Assembly: GCA_003484545.1 (NCBI GenBank)
Contig: DNCF01000248.1
Span: 1-7,962 of the forward strand
Direction: 5' to 3'
DNA from: Massilia sp.
Lineage (GTDB): Bacteria; Pseudomonadota; Gammaproteobacteria; Burkholderiales; Burkholderiaceae_D
Length of the DNA stretch: 7,962 nucleotides
The position numbers were made by a program, and so were the translations under genes. Below the pieces are notes generated by a model, which was not told where the DNA came from, made no database searches, and saw only the letters and a program-made list of their open reading frames with translations. Positions within the stretch are counted from its first letter, which is position 1; every line of letters starts with the position of its first letter. Shown here piece after piece: positions 1-6,517 of the stretch.

Positions 1-381
1 GTCAACCTGGAAAAGGCCCTGACCCTGGCCGAGCGCCTGGGCGGGCACCTGGTGTCGGGCCACGTCGACGGCCTGGGCACGGTGCACAGCTTCCAGCCGG
101 TCGGCGAATCGCACGAACTCGTGATCGACGCGCCGCAGGAGCTGGCCAAGTTCCTGGCCTATAAAGGTTCGGTGGTGGTCAATGGCGTGTCGCTGACCGT
201 CAACCGGGTCGAGGACCTGGCCGTGGACGGCAACAAGGTATGCCGCTTCTCGATCAACCTGATCCCGCACACGATCGAAGTCACGACCCTGAAGCACCTG
301 CGCGCCGGCTCGAAGGTCAACCTCGAGATCGACCTGATCGCGCGCTACGTCGAGCGCATGCTGTCGGCCGCCAAGGCCTGA
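1..381 (+). CDS. ribE: Riboflavin synthase, alpha chain (5'-truncated)
   Basis: This enzyme converts two molecules of 6,7-dimethyl-8-ribityllumazine into riboflavin and a pyrimidinedione, the last step of riboflavin synthesis in the cytoplasm. The reading frame is open from base 1 to the TGA at 379-381 and shows the last 126 residues; the family is usually about 200-215 residues, so roughly the first 80 are missing. The visible part starts at the end of the first lumazine-binding barrel (NLEKAL, then RLGGHLVSGHVDG, the well conserved family signature). It continues through the second barrel (KGSVVVNGVSLTVN, then FSINLIPHT) and ends in the C-terminal trimerisation helix (IDLIARYVERML). The ATG/GTG codons inside the window are internal, not true starts. 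The next gene is convergent with only 34 bp between stop codons, so no further rib gene follows on this strand here. Identification is firm; the symbol follows the ribE usage for the alpha-type enzyme. Confidence 0.95.
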   Translation, partial: VNLEKALTLAERLGGHLVSGHVDGLGTVHSFQPVGESHELVIDAPQELAKFLAYKGSVVVNGVSLTVNRVEDLAVDGNKVCRFSINLIPHTIEVTTLKHLRAGSKVNLEIDLIARYVERMLSAAKA

Positions 382-415
382 ATCCGGAAATCACACCGAC
401 GGCGCTTCACTGCCC

Positions 416-1174
416 TCAGCGGAAGGTGAGCAGGGCGCCGGCCGATGCGGACGATGGCGCCGCCTCGCGCCGGATGCCGAAGCGCGCCAGGTAATCGGCC
501 GCCGACGGCCGGTGCAGCCGCACGAGCTTCGTCGCGATCTCGCCGATCGAATCCGTGGTGCCGGTCTTCAGGAGGCCGCCAAGCGCGCTGACGATGGGCA
601 CGGTGTCCAGCGATTTGTTCAGTTTTTCCATGAACTGGTCGGGTTTCAGGATCATGGAGGTATCGAACTTGCGCGGACGTTCGATCCGCGCATCGGGTGC
701 GACCAGGAGCAGGGTCTCGATCGACGCATCTCCCTGGCCGATGCTGTCCAACACCTGACGCAATACCCGGGCGTGGCGCTCGTTCTGCACCAGTGGCGAG
801 CAGACGCCCTCGAAGCCGCTTTCGGCCCCGTTCCAGCGCACCACGTCGCCGTGCTCGCTGATCCGCATGCCTTCGACGAACAGCCTGGTGTTCAGCAGGG
901 TGTAGCGTCCCATGCGGTGGATCAGGAGATGGTCGATCTGCGCCACCTCGCCATCGTCCGCCACCAGGCGCAGGTCGTGGACCACGGCCGTGCGCGTCGA
1001 ATCCTTCAGATAGGCGTCGATGAGGTGGCTTGAGAGGCGTTCGCCCCGTATCCCGGCGCGCATGATGCGCAGCGCGCGTTCGATCCGCGCCTTCTTGTCC
1101 GGTCCGGCCATGGCCAGCATCTTCTCGAGCACCCCGAGAAACGGCCCCTTGTTGTCGATTTCCTTGTAGATCAC
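416..1174 (-). CDS. NERD-domain protein with degenerate nuclease motif
   Basis: A 252-residue protein resembling the proteobacterial NERD (nuclease-related domain) family, whose fold is related to restriction-type nucleases; the cellular role of most members is unknown. The start is GTG: an in-frame TAG lies four codons upstream (1187-1189), no other start codon lies between, and AGGAGG at 1180-1185 sits 5 nt before the GTG. Residues 1-40 are a charged helical lead-in. The NERD core follows: GE at 44-45, HDLRL at 66-70, QIDHLLI at 79-85, then RW at about 112-113. The C-terminal part (SPLVQNERHARVLR, then RKFDTS) also looks like that family. The oddity is that the usual hydrophobic-E-x-K strand after QIDH reads LLNTR (residues 93-97), so both the catalytic Glu and Lys appear replaced. 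No signal peptide or membrane segment is seen; it is probably cytosolic. It is divergent from the S9 peptidase gene and convergent with ribE. The family call is fairly sure; loss of activity is inferred. Confidence 0.85.
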   Translation of the reverse strand: MIYKEIDNKGPFLGVLEKMLAMAGPDKKARIERALRIMRAGIRGERLSSHLIDAYLKDSTRTAVVHDLRLVADDGEVAQIDHLLIHRMGRYTLLNTRLFVEGMRISEHGDVVRWNGAESGFEGVCSPLVQNERHARVLRQVLDSIGQGDASIETLLLVAPDARIERPRKFDTSMILKPDQFMEKLNKSLDTVPIVSALGGLLKTGTTDSIGEIATKLVRLHRPSAADYLARFGIRREAAPSSASAGALLTFR

Positions 1175-1179
1175 GCTTG

Positions 1180-1185
1180 CCTCCT
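1180..1185 (-). promoter_or_regulatory. Shine-Dalgarno site of the NERD gene
   Basis: Read on the minus strand this is AGGAGG, ending 5 nt before the GTG at 1172-1174. With the in-frame TAG at 1187-1189 it fixes the GTG as the start codon. Confidence 0.85.
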
Positions 1186-1225
1186 GCTAGGTCACTCAAA
1201 AAGTGTAGCGACGACGGCGAGGTCG

Positions 1226-1253
1226 ATCATGATATTTACTTGCCTTAAGGCAA
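1226..1253 (-). promoter_or_regulatory. Candidate promoter for the NERD gene
   Basis: On the minus strand a -35-like TTGCCT (1253 to 1248) is followed after 16 nt by a -10-like CATGAT (1231 to 1226). Each matches the sigma-70 consensus at 4 of 6 positions. It would give a leader of about 45 nt before the GTG start. The region is the AT-richest in the window, which supports a promoter, but the exact boxes are inferred. Confidence 0.3.
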
Positions 1254-1263
1254 AATCTAGCAT
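1235..1263 (+). promoter_or_regulatory. Candidate promoter for the S9 peptidase gene
   Basis: TTTACT at 1235-1240 and TAGCAT at 1258-1263 are 17 bp apart, and each matches the sigma-70 consensus at 4 of 6 positions. Transcription would start near 1270 and give a leader of roughly 115 nt. The whole spacer is occupied by most of the 14-bp palindrome, so a protein bound there would block this promoter. The boxes are inferred from similarity only. Confidence 0.3.
1240..1253. promoter_or_regulatory. Perfect 14-bp palindrome, possible operator
   Basis: TTGCCTTAAGGCAA reads identically on both strands. It lies in the AT-rich part of the divergent intergenic region, about 65 bp from the NERD start and 133 bp from the S9 start, and overlaps candidate promoters on both strands. 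A dimeric repressor or activator site is the natural reading. I do not recognise the motif as that of a specific regulator. The half-sites abut with no loop and there is no T-tract, so a terminator hairpin is unlikely. Confidence 0.45.
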
Positions 1264-1373
1264 GCTGCCTGCAATTTGTTGCGCCCCGGACTCAGCCGAA
1301 TCCGCGTAGACTGCGCCATATCAATCACACATGAGCCAGCCCGTACATAAAACCCGTGCCGAGGCGGCCTTTC

Positions 1374-1379
1374 AGGAGG
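1374..1379 (+). promoter_or_regulatory. Shine-Dalgarno site of the S9 peptidase gene
   Basis: AGGAGG lies 7 nt before the ATG at 1387. It supports this start over the upstream ATG at 1331, which is in another frame and has no such site. Confidence 0.85.
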
Positions 1380-1386
1380 AGACCCC

Positions 1387-3330
1387 ATGCGATTCACCGA
1401 TGTCCTCGGCAGGGCCGCGCTTGCCTGTGCCGTGCTGGCAGCCGGCAATGCCGCGGCCGCGCCGCTGCGCGACTACCGTGCGCCCGCCATCAGAGACGGC
1501 GGCGAACGCATCGCCGCCATCGAGGCCGACGCCGCCGCGCCCGGCAAGCCCTATCATGCCCAGGTGGTGGTGCGTGACGGCGCCACCGGCAAGATATTGG
1601 CCCGGTACGATCCTTGCGCCGGCTGCTCCTACGATTTCCCGAGCTGGTCGCCCGACCGCGCGAGCCTGGCCTTCATCGACGCCGACGCCGCGGCCGGCAG
1701 CGCCACGCTGTGGGTGGTGCGGGATGGCGAGCCGCGCGCGGCGGCATCGATCCGCGGCGTGGCCAACACCGCGCGCTGGTCGCCCGACGGCGCGCGCATC
1801 GCGCTGCTCGCCACCGTCGGCGCCAGGAAACAGACCGGCGCGGTCGAGGCCGGGGAGCGGCTGGTGGGCGAGATCGGGGTGAACGAGGACGCCCAGCGCA
1901 TCGCCGTCGTCCCCGCCGGCGGCGGCGAGGCGCGCATGGTGTCGCCGCCCGACACCTATGTCTACGAGTACGACTGGACGCCCGACGGCCGCGGCTTCGC
2001 CGCCACCGGCGCCAAGGGCAACGGCGACAACAACTGGTGGGTGGCCGCGCTGGTCCACGTCGACCTCGCCAGCGGCGCGCTGCGCACGATCGCCGCGCCG
2101 ACGACGCAGATCAGCCTTCCGCACGTGTCGCCGGACGGGCGCACGGTCGCCTTCGTCGGCGGCCTGATGAGCGACTTCGGCTCGGTTGGCGGCAACCTGT
2201 ACACGGTGCCGCTGGCCGGAGGGGAGCCGGTCGACGTCACGCCCAACTACAGCGGCTCGTTCAACGGCCTGGCGTGGAAAGGGAAGACCCTGGTGGCGTC
2301 GGCGCTGCGAGGCAGCGAGATGACGGTTGTCGCGGTCGACCCGGCGGCGCGCAGCGCGCAGACCCTGTTCTCGCGAGCGGTCGGCGCCAGCGGTTCGCGC
2401 GACGGCCGCATCGTGTTCAGCCGCGACGCCGGCGCGGCGGTCGCGGTGTTCGAGACTTTTGAGAAGGCACCCTACATCGCGGCCGGCCGCTTACCCGAAC
2501 TGGCGCAGGTGACGCGCGAGAACGACGGCTTCGCGCCCCAGGTGGCGGTGCGCAGCATTGCCTGGACCAACGAGGGCCTGCGCAGCCAGGGCTGGTTGCT
2601 CGGGCCGCGCAATCCCCAGGCCGGACGCAAGCACCCGATGGTCGTGATGGTGCACGGCGGTCCCGCCTCGGCGGCGATGCCGCGTTTCGTGGGCGAGGGC
2701 GAGTCGGCCTATCCGCTGGTGCGCGAACTGGTCGAGCGCGGCTACTACGTGTTCCAGCCCAACCCGCGCGGCAGCTTCGGCCAGGGCCTGGCCTTCACGG
2801 CGGCGAACCGGCGCGACTTCGGCGGCGGCGACTGGCGCGACATCCTGGCCGGCATCGACGCCGTCGTCGCCCAGGCGCCGGTCGACGGCAAGCGCCTGGG
2901 CCTGATGGGCCACTCCTACGGCGGCTTCATGACGATGTGGGGCGTGACCCACAGCACCCGCTTCAAGGCCGCGGTGGCGGGCGCGGGCATCGCCAACTGG
3001 ATCAGCTACTACGGCCAGAACGGCATCGACCAGTGGATGGTGCCCTTTTTCGGCGCCACCATGTACGAGGACCCGGCGGTGTACCGCAAGGCATCGCCGA
3101 TCGAATCGATCCGCAACGCGAAGACGCCGACCCTGATCTACGTCGGCGAGCGCGACGTCGAAACGCCGGCGGTGCAGTCGATGGAGTTCTGGCACGGCCT
3201 GAAGGCGATGAAGGTGCCGACCACGCTCGTCATCTACGAGGGCGAAGGGCATGCGATCCGCAAGCTCGAGCACCAGCTGGACCAGCGCAGGCGGACGGTG
3301 GAGTGGTTCGAGAAGTACCTGAAGCCTTGA
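1387..3330 (+). CDS. Secreted S9 family (prolyl oligopeptidase-type) serine peptidase
   Basis: A 647-residue peptidase with the dipeptidyl-peptidase/acylaminoacyl-peptidase architecture: a beta-propeller gates an alpha/beta-hydrolase domain that cleaves short peptides. Residues 1 to about 25 form a signal peptide (basic MRFTDVLGR, an Ala/Leu-rich core, then an AAAA cleavage region), so it should be periplasmic or exported. The propeller spans roughly 35-370 and shows repeated W/V-S/T-P-D units at 87-90, 130-133, 197-200 and 247-250. The catalytic domain covers about 390-647. It contains HGGP at 423-426 (oxyanion region), nucleophile Ser510 in GHSYGG, Asp590 in GERDVETP and His622 in GEGHAI, so the triad is complete and in order. 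The ATG at 1387 follows a strong Shine-Dalgarno site. The gene stands alone on this strand; the next gene is convergent. Exact specificity (dipeptidyl-peptidase versus acylaminoacyl-peptidase) cannot be read from sequence. Family assignment is firm. Confidence 0.95.
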   Translation: MRFTDVLGRAALACAVLAAGNAAAAPLRDYRAPAIRDGGERIAAIEADAAAPGKPYHAQVVVRDGATGKILARYDPCAGCSYDFPSWSPDRASLAFIDADAAAGSATLWVVRDGEPRAAASIRGVANTARWSPDGARIALLATVGARKQTGAVEAGERLVGEIGVNEDAQRIAVVPAGGGEARMVSPPDTYVYEYDWTPDGRGFAATGAKGNGDNNWWVAALVHVDLASGALRTIAAPTTQISLPHVSPDGRTVAFVGGLMSDFGSVGGNLYTVPLAGGEPVDVTPNYSGSFNGLAWKGKTLVASALRGSEMTVVAVDPAARSAQTLFSRAVGASGSRDGRIVFSRDAGAAVAVFETFEKAPYIAAGRLPELAQVTRENDGFAPQVAVRSIAWTNEGLRSQGWLLGPRNPQAGRKHPMVVMVHGGPASAAMPRFVGEGESAYPLVRELVERGYYVFQPNPRGSFGQGLAFTAANRRDFGGGDWRDILAGIDAVVAQAPVDGKRLGLMGHSYGGFMTMWGVTHSTRFKAAVAGAGIANWISYYGQNGIDQWMVPFFGATMYEDPAVYRKASPIESIRNAKTPTLIYVGERDVETPAVQSMEFWHGLKAMKVPTTLVIYEGEGHAIRKLEHQLDQRRRTVEWFEKYLKP

Positions 3331-3384
3331 TCGCGGGCGGATGCTGATGTCCTGCGAACTGCGATGACTTCCACGGAGATGGAC

Positions 3385-3416
3385 GTAGGGTGGGCACCCT
3401 GTGCCCACGCGTTACG
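3385..3416 (+). repeat. Left REP-like element
   Basis: GTAG at 3385-3388 is followed by a perfect 8-bp stem: GTGGGCAC at 3390-3397, a 3-nt loop CCT, then GTGCCCAC at 3401-3408. The tail GCGTTACG to 3416 is shared with the right copy. It starts 55 bp after the S9 peptidase stop codon. No T-tract follows the stem, so it is not a classic intrinsic terminator, though it could stabilise the transcript 3' end. Confidence 0.7.
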
Positions 3417-3452
3417 TGCATTCGATTGATCCGCGACGGCGATGATTCGCTC

Positions 3453-3530
3453 GCTAGCGTCACCGGAAGCCACTACCGGTGACGTTTCCGGTGTTGGCCG
3501 GCGCCGCGTGGCGAGGACGGCTCGGCCAAC
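3453..3530. repeat. Structured core between the REP elements
   Basis: The core carries several further inverted repeats. GTCACCGG (3459-3466) pairs with CCGGTGAC (3476-3483). CACCGGAA (3461-3468) could instead pair with TTCCGGTG (3486-3493), so the two stems exclude each other. GTTGGCCG (3493-3500) pairs with CGGCCAAC (3523-3530). I see no plausible coding frame here. Whether the core is transcribed as a folded RNA or is simply spacer DNA of the repeat unit cannot be told. Confidence 0.5.
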
Positions 3531-3546
3531 GGCACGTGGAGACGTG

Positions 3547-3593
3547 CGTAACGCGTGGGCGCGGGGTGCCTACGCCGGCCGCGCCCACCCTAC
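3547..3593 (-). repeat. Right REP-like element (longer arm)
   Basis: On the minus strand GTAG (3593 to 3590) precedes a hairpin whose arms are CCGCGCCCAC at 3579-3588 and GTGGGCGCGG at 3555-3564, a 10-bp perfect stem with a 14-nt loop. Compared with the left copy it has 15 extra bases (3568-3582). The element begins only 3 bp beyond the M16 stop codon (3597-3599), so it would form the 3' end of that transcript. Confidence 0.7.
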
Positions 3594-3596
3594 GGG

Positions 3597-6458
3597 TCAC
3601 TTCGCGGCTGGGTCCTGCGTCGGTTGCTGCGTCCCTTTTTCCGGATACAACACCACCTGCACGTAATTCCCCGTGTTCAGGTAGCGCCGCGCCGCGTCCT
3701 GGACCTCGGCCGGGGTGAGCGCCTGGACGCGCTGTTCGTGGGTCAGGATCGCGGCCGGGTCGGTGCCGTCGATCAGCGCGGACTGCAGGCGGGCCAGCCA
3801 GTAGCCGTTCTCGCGCAGGGCCTTGCGGTGGTTCTGGATCCAGTTCTGCTTGACCTTGGCCAGGTCGGCAGCCGTCGGGCCTTCGCGCTTGAGGCGTTCG
3901 AATTCCTCGAAGGTGGCGGCCAGCACCTTGTCGACGTTCTCCGGGCCGGTCGGCAGGGTCACCGACAGCGAGTAGCTCTGGTAGGGAATGCGGCCGAGCG
4001 AGGCGCTGGCGCTGCCGCCGTAGATCAGCGACAGCTTTTCGCGCAGCACCTCGATGATGCGGATGTTCAGCACTTCGACCAGGGCCTGCAGGCGCATCTG
4101 CTCGAGCTCCGAGAACGCGGCGTCGCCGGTGAAGGTCAGCGAGACCGTGCTCTTCGGCTCGGTGCCGCTGTAGACCGCGCGCTTGACCACGCCCTTCACC
4201 GGGCGCAGGCCGACGTCGCGGTAGTCGGTCGGGATATCGGGCGTGGGCAGGCTGCCGAGGTAGGTCGCCAGCAGCGGCTTGACGGCCTGCAGGTCGAAGC
4301 TGCCGACCATCACGAAGGTCAGGTCCTTGGCGCTGGAGAAGCGTTCGCGGTAGATCGCGATGCTGCGGTCCAGGCTGATCTGCGCGAATTCCTCCGAACG
4401 CAGCGGACGCGGCGCGCGCGGATGGTTGTTGTAGAGCGTGGCGATCAGGGTGTCGCCGAAGCGTGCGCCCGGCTGGGCGAGGCGGTTGCGCGCGGCCTCG
4501 ACCTGCTTGCCGATGAAGGACTTGAACAGGTCCTCGTCGCGGCGCACGCCCTGGAAGCGCAGCCACAGCATTTGCAGCATGGTCTCGATGTCGGTCGCGC
4601 CCGAGGAGGCGCCGACGACTTCGCTGTAGCCGGACAGGCCCATGGTCACCGCGGCCGCCTTGCCGGCCAGGACCCGCGACAAATCGAGCGGCGAATAATC
4701 CTTCAGGCCCATGCTGGCGACGATCGCGTTGGCGTAGCGCGCGTTGAGGATGTCGGCGTCGCCGTACAGGCTCTGGCCGCCGAAGCGCGCCGCGCTCATC
4801 ACCACCTGGTCGTTGCGGAAGTCGGTGGGTTTCAGGATCACCTTGACGCCGTTCGACAGGGTCAGCCGGGTCAGGCCGAGCGCCTTGTCCTCGGACTCGG
4901 CGACGATGGCGCCGGCTTTCGGCGGGGTCTCCATCAGCGTCGTGCCGAGCGCCTTTTCCTCGCGCGGCTTGAGCTCGGCCTTCTCGGCGGCGGCCAGCGC
5001 CGCGAGCAGGGCCGATCCCTCGGGCGGCGGCATGTCGGCGCGCTCGATGCCGCTGTAGATCACCAGCTTGCCCGAGTCGGCGGGAATGGTGCGGCGCGCG
5101 TAGGCGTTCATCTCGTCCAGCGTGATCCCCGGCAGCAGCTCGGTGGCGTAGCCGTATTCGGCGGCGATGCCGGGAATCGGTTCCTGCTGCAGGAAGTTGC
5201 GCATGTACTCGCCGACGTAGGCGTTGGAGTCGGTCTTCTCGCGTTCGGCGTAGGCGCGCTCGAAGCTGCGCATCATGTCCTTCTTCGCGCGTTCCAATTC
5301 GGCGCTCGAGAAGCCGTAGCGGCGCGCGCGCTCGTTCTCGCGCACCAGGGCGTCGATCGCCTTCGGCGCGCCGCCCGGGCCGATCGCGGCGCTGGCATTG
5401 AAGGACTTGTAGAAGGGCGTCAGCTTGGCCAGCGCGCTGCCGCCGCGCAGGAAGGGCGGTTCGGCCTGCTGGGCCAGTTCCTGCAGGCGTCCGCCCAGCA
5501 TGCCGGTGAACAGGCTCTCGACCAGCTGCTCGCGGTAGCCGCGCACGGTGTCGGGCTCGCGCACGGGCTGCACCGGATAGCGGATCAGGATGCTGTTCCC
5601 GCCGGCTTCCTTGTCGGTGACGATCACGGCCTCGGTGTCCTCGCGGCGCGGGATCTCGGCATAGGTGCGCGGGCGCGCCGGGCTCGGGTTCTTCAGCTTG
5701 CCGAAGTGGGCGCGGATCAGCTTCTCGGCCTGGGCCGGCTCGATGTCGCCGACCGCCACCACGGCCATCAGGTCGGGACGGTACCAGTCGCGGTAGAAGC
5801 GGCGCAGGGTGTCGGGCTTGAAGCTGCGCAGCACCTCTTCCTTCCCGATCGGCAGGCGCTCGGCGTAGCGCGAACCGTTGAAGATCTTCGGCCACACCTT
5901 CTTGCCGATGCGGTCGCCCGCGCCTTTGCCGAGCCGCAGTTCCTCGAGCACGATGCCGCGTTCCTTCTCGATCTCCTCGTCGTCGAAGGCCAGGCCGTGG
6001 GCCCAGTCTTCGAGCACCTGGAAGGCGCGCGCGACGTTCTCGGGGCGGTCGGTCGGGATCGGCAGGATGTAGACGGTTTCGTCGAACGAGGTGTAGGCGT
6101 TCAGGTCCGCGCCGAACTTCACGCCGATCGACTGCAGGTAGTCGATCAGTTCGTGCTTCTTGAAGTTGGCGGTGCCGTTGAAGGCCATGTGCTCGACGAA
6201 GTGCGCCAGGCCCTGCTGGTCCTCGTCCTCGAGGATGGAGCCGGCCTTCACCACCAGGCGCAGTTCGAGCCGGCGCTCGGGGCGCGCGTTCTTCTGGATG
6301 TAGTAGCTCAAGCCATTCGGCAGCTTGCCGACCTTGACCTGCGGGCCGACCGGGATCGGCGCGTCGAGCTGGATGGCGGCGCCGGCCACGCTGGAAAGCA
6401 GGGGCTGGAACAGGAGGAGGGCGGCAAGGCAGGTGTTTCTGGCGATCTGGGTCAGCAT
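3597..6458 (-). CDS. Secreted M16 family zinc metallopeptidase (PqqL/pitrilysin-like)
   Basis: A 953-residue inverzincin peptidase, near the length of periplasmic PqqL-type proteins (about 930). Such enzymes degrade short or unfolded peptides inside a closed chamber made of two halves. Residues 1 to about 27 are a signal peptide (TQIAR, then a Leu/Ala-rich core, then SSVAGA). The N-terminal M16 domain carries the inverted zinc motif HFVEH at 86-90 (DNA 6189-6203), with His86 and His90 as ligands and Glu89 as catalytic base. Glu173 in ERGIVLEE is the likely third ligand, with conserved Glu166 seven residues earlier. An M16_C-type domain follows (LRRFYRDWYRPDLM at 218-231). The second half, from about 525, repeats the fold (LTLSNGVKVIL) without a zinc motif, as expected. 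The frame is open further upstream to 6608, but the ATG at 6458 gives the signal peptide directly and avoids overlap with the upstream gene; its ribosome site is weak (GGAA at 6464-6467). Despite the PqqL name, no pqq genes are nearby. Confidence 0.93.
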   Translation of the reverse strand: MLTQIARNTCLAALLLFQPLLSSVAGAAIQLDAPIPVGPQVKVGKLPNGLSYYIQKNARPERRLELRLVVKAGSILEDEDQQGLAHFVEHMAFNGTANFKKHELIDYLQSIGVKFGADLNAYTSFDETVYILPIPTDRPENVARAFQVLEDWAHGLAFDDEEIEKERGIVLEELRLGKGAGDRIGKKVWPKIFNGSRYAERLPIGKEEVLRSFKPDTLRRFYRDWYRPDLMAVVAVGDIEPAQAEKLIRAHFGKLKNPSPARPRTYAEIPRREDTEAVIVTDKEAGGNSILIRYPVQPVREPDTVRGYREQLVESLFTGMLGGRLQELAQQAEPPFLRGGSALAKLTPFYKSFNASAAIGPGGAPKAIDALVRENERARRYGFSSAELERAKKDMMRSFERAYAEREKTDSNAYVGEYMRNFLQQEPIPGIAAEYGYATELLPGITLDEMNAYARRTIPADSGKLVIYSGIERADMPPPEGSALLAALAAAEKAELKPREEKALGTTLMETPPKAGAIVAESEDKALGLTRLTLSNGVKVILKPTDFRNDQVVMSAARFGGQSLYGDADILNARYANAIVASMGLKDYSPLDLSRVLAGKAAAVTMGLSGYSEVVGASSGATDIETMLQMLWLRFQGVRRDEDLFKSFIGKQVEAARNRLAQPGARFGDTLIATLYNNHPRAPRPLRSEEFAQISLDRSIAIYRERFSSAKDLTFVMVGSFDLQAVKPLLATYLGSLPTPDIPTDYRDVGLRPVKGVVKRAVYSGTEPKSTVSLTFTGDAAFSELEQMRLQALVEVLNIRIIEVLREKLSLIYGGSASASLGRIPYQSYSLSVTLPTGPENVDKVLAATFEEFERLKREGPTAADLAKVKQNWIQNHRKALRENGYWLARLQSALIDGTDPAAILTHEQRVQALTPAEVQDAARRYLNTGNYVQVVLYPEKGTQQPTQDPAAK

Positions 6459-6499
6459 CGAGGTTCCGTTGAATGGTCGACGAAGGTCGGTGAGGCCCC

Positions 6500-6505
6500 A
6501 TTGTA
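6500..6505 (-). promoter_or_regulatory. Candidate -10 box for the M16 gene
   Basis: The minus strand reads TACAAT (5 of 6 to the sigma-70 -10 consensus) inside the 59-bp gap before the M16 ATG, implying a leader of about 35 nt. The -35 region 17 bp upstream (TCGCGC) is poor, so the promoter, if real, would be weak or activator-dependent. Confidence 0.3.
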
Positions 6506-6517
6506 CGGGCTGCCTGC

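Larger units (their letters stand above)
3385..3593. repeat. Inverted REP pair (REPIN/BIME-like unit)
   Basis: Two copies of a GTAG-plus-hairpin element lie in opposite orientation at 3385-3416 and 3547-3593, about 130 bp apart, and fill most of the gap between two convergent genes. The outer ends read GTAGGGTGGGC inwards from both sides, and the inner ends share GCCCACGCGTTACG; allowing one 15-bp insertion, 30 of 32 aligned positions are identical. A 5' GTAG tetranucleotide before an imperfect palindrome is the hallmark of REP sequences mobilised by RAYT (Y1 transposase-like) proteins, and inverted pairs are called REPINs or BIMEs. No RAYT gene is in this window. The family name is inferred; the repeat structure itself is seen. 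Confidence 0.7.

Noticed and set aside
382..415. Bidirectional terminator between ribE and the NERD gene
   Set aside because: Only weak, imperfect complementarity (CCG-rich) is visible and there is no T-tract on either strand.
345..1199. 284-codon minus-strand frame that is longer than the NERD frame
   Set aside because: Its product is Arg/Gly/Pro-rich without any domain; the 416-1174 frame has the NERD motifs and a Shine-Dalgarno site before its GTG.
1331..1882. 183-codon plus-strand frame starting at an ATG upstream of the S9 gene, possible leader peptide
   Set aside because: It lacks a ribosome site, overlaps the S9 gene in another frame and gives Pro/Arg/Ala-rich sequence typical of shadow frames.
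3385..3416. Intrinsic terminator of the S9 peptidase gene
   Set aside because: The stem is strong but is not followed by a T-run, and the GTAG head plus inverted second copy fit a REP element better.
3385..3593. Insertion sequence or CRISPR remnant
   Set aside because: There is no transposase frame, no flanking target duplication that I can see, and only two inverted repeat copies rather than regularly spaced direct repeats.
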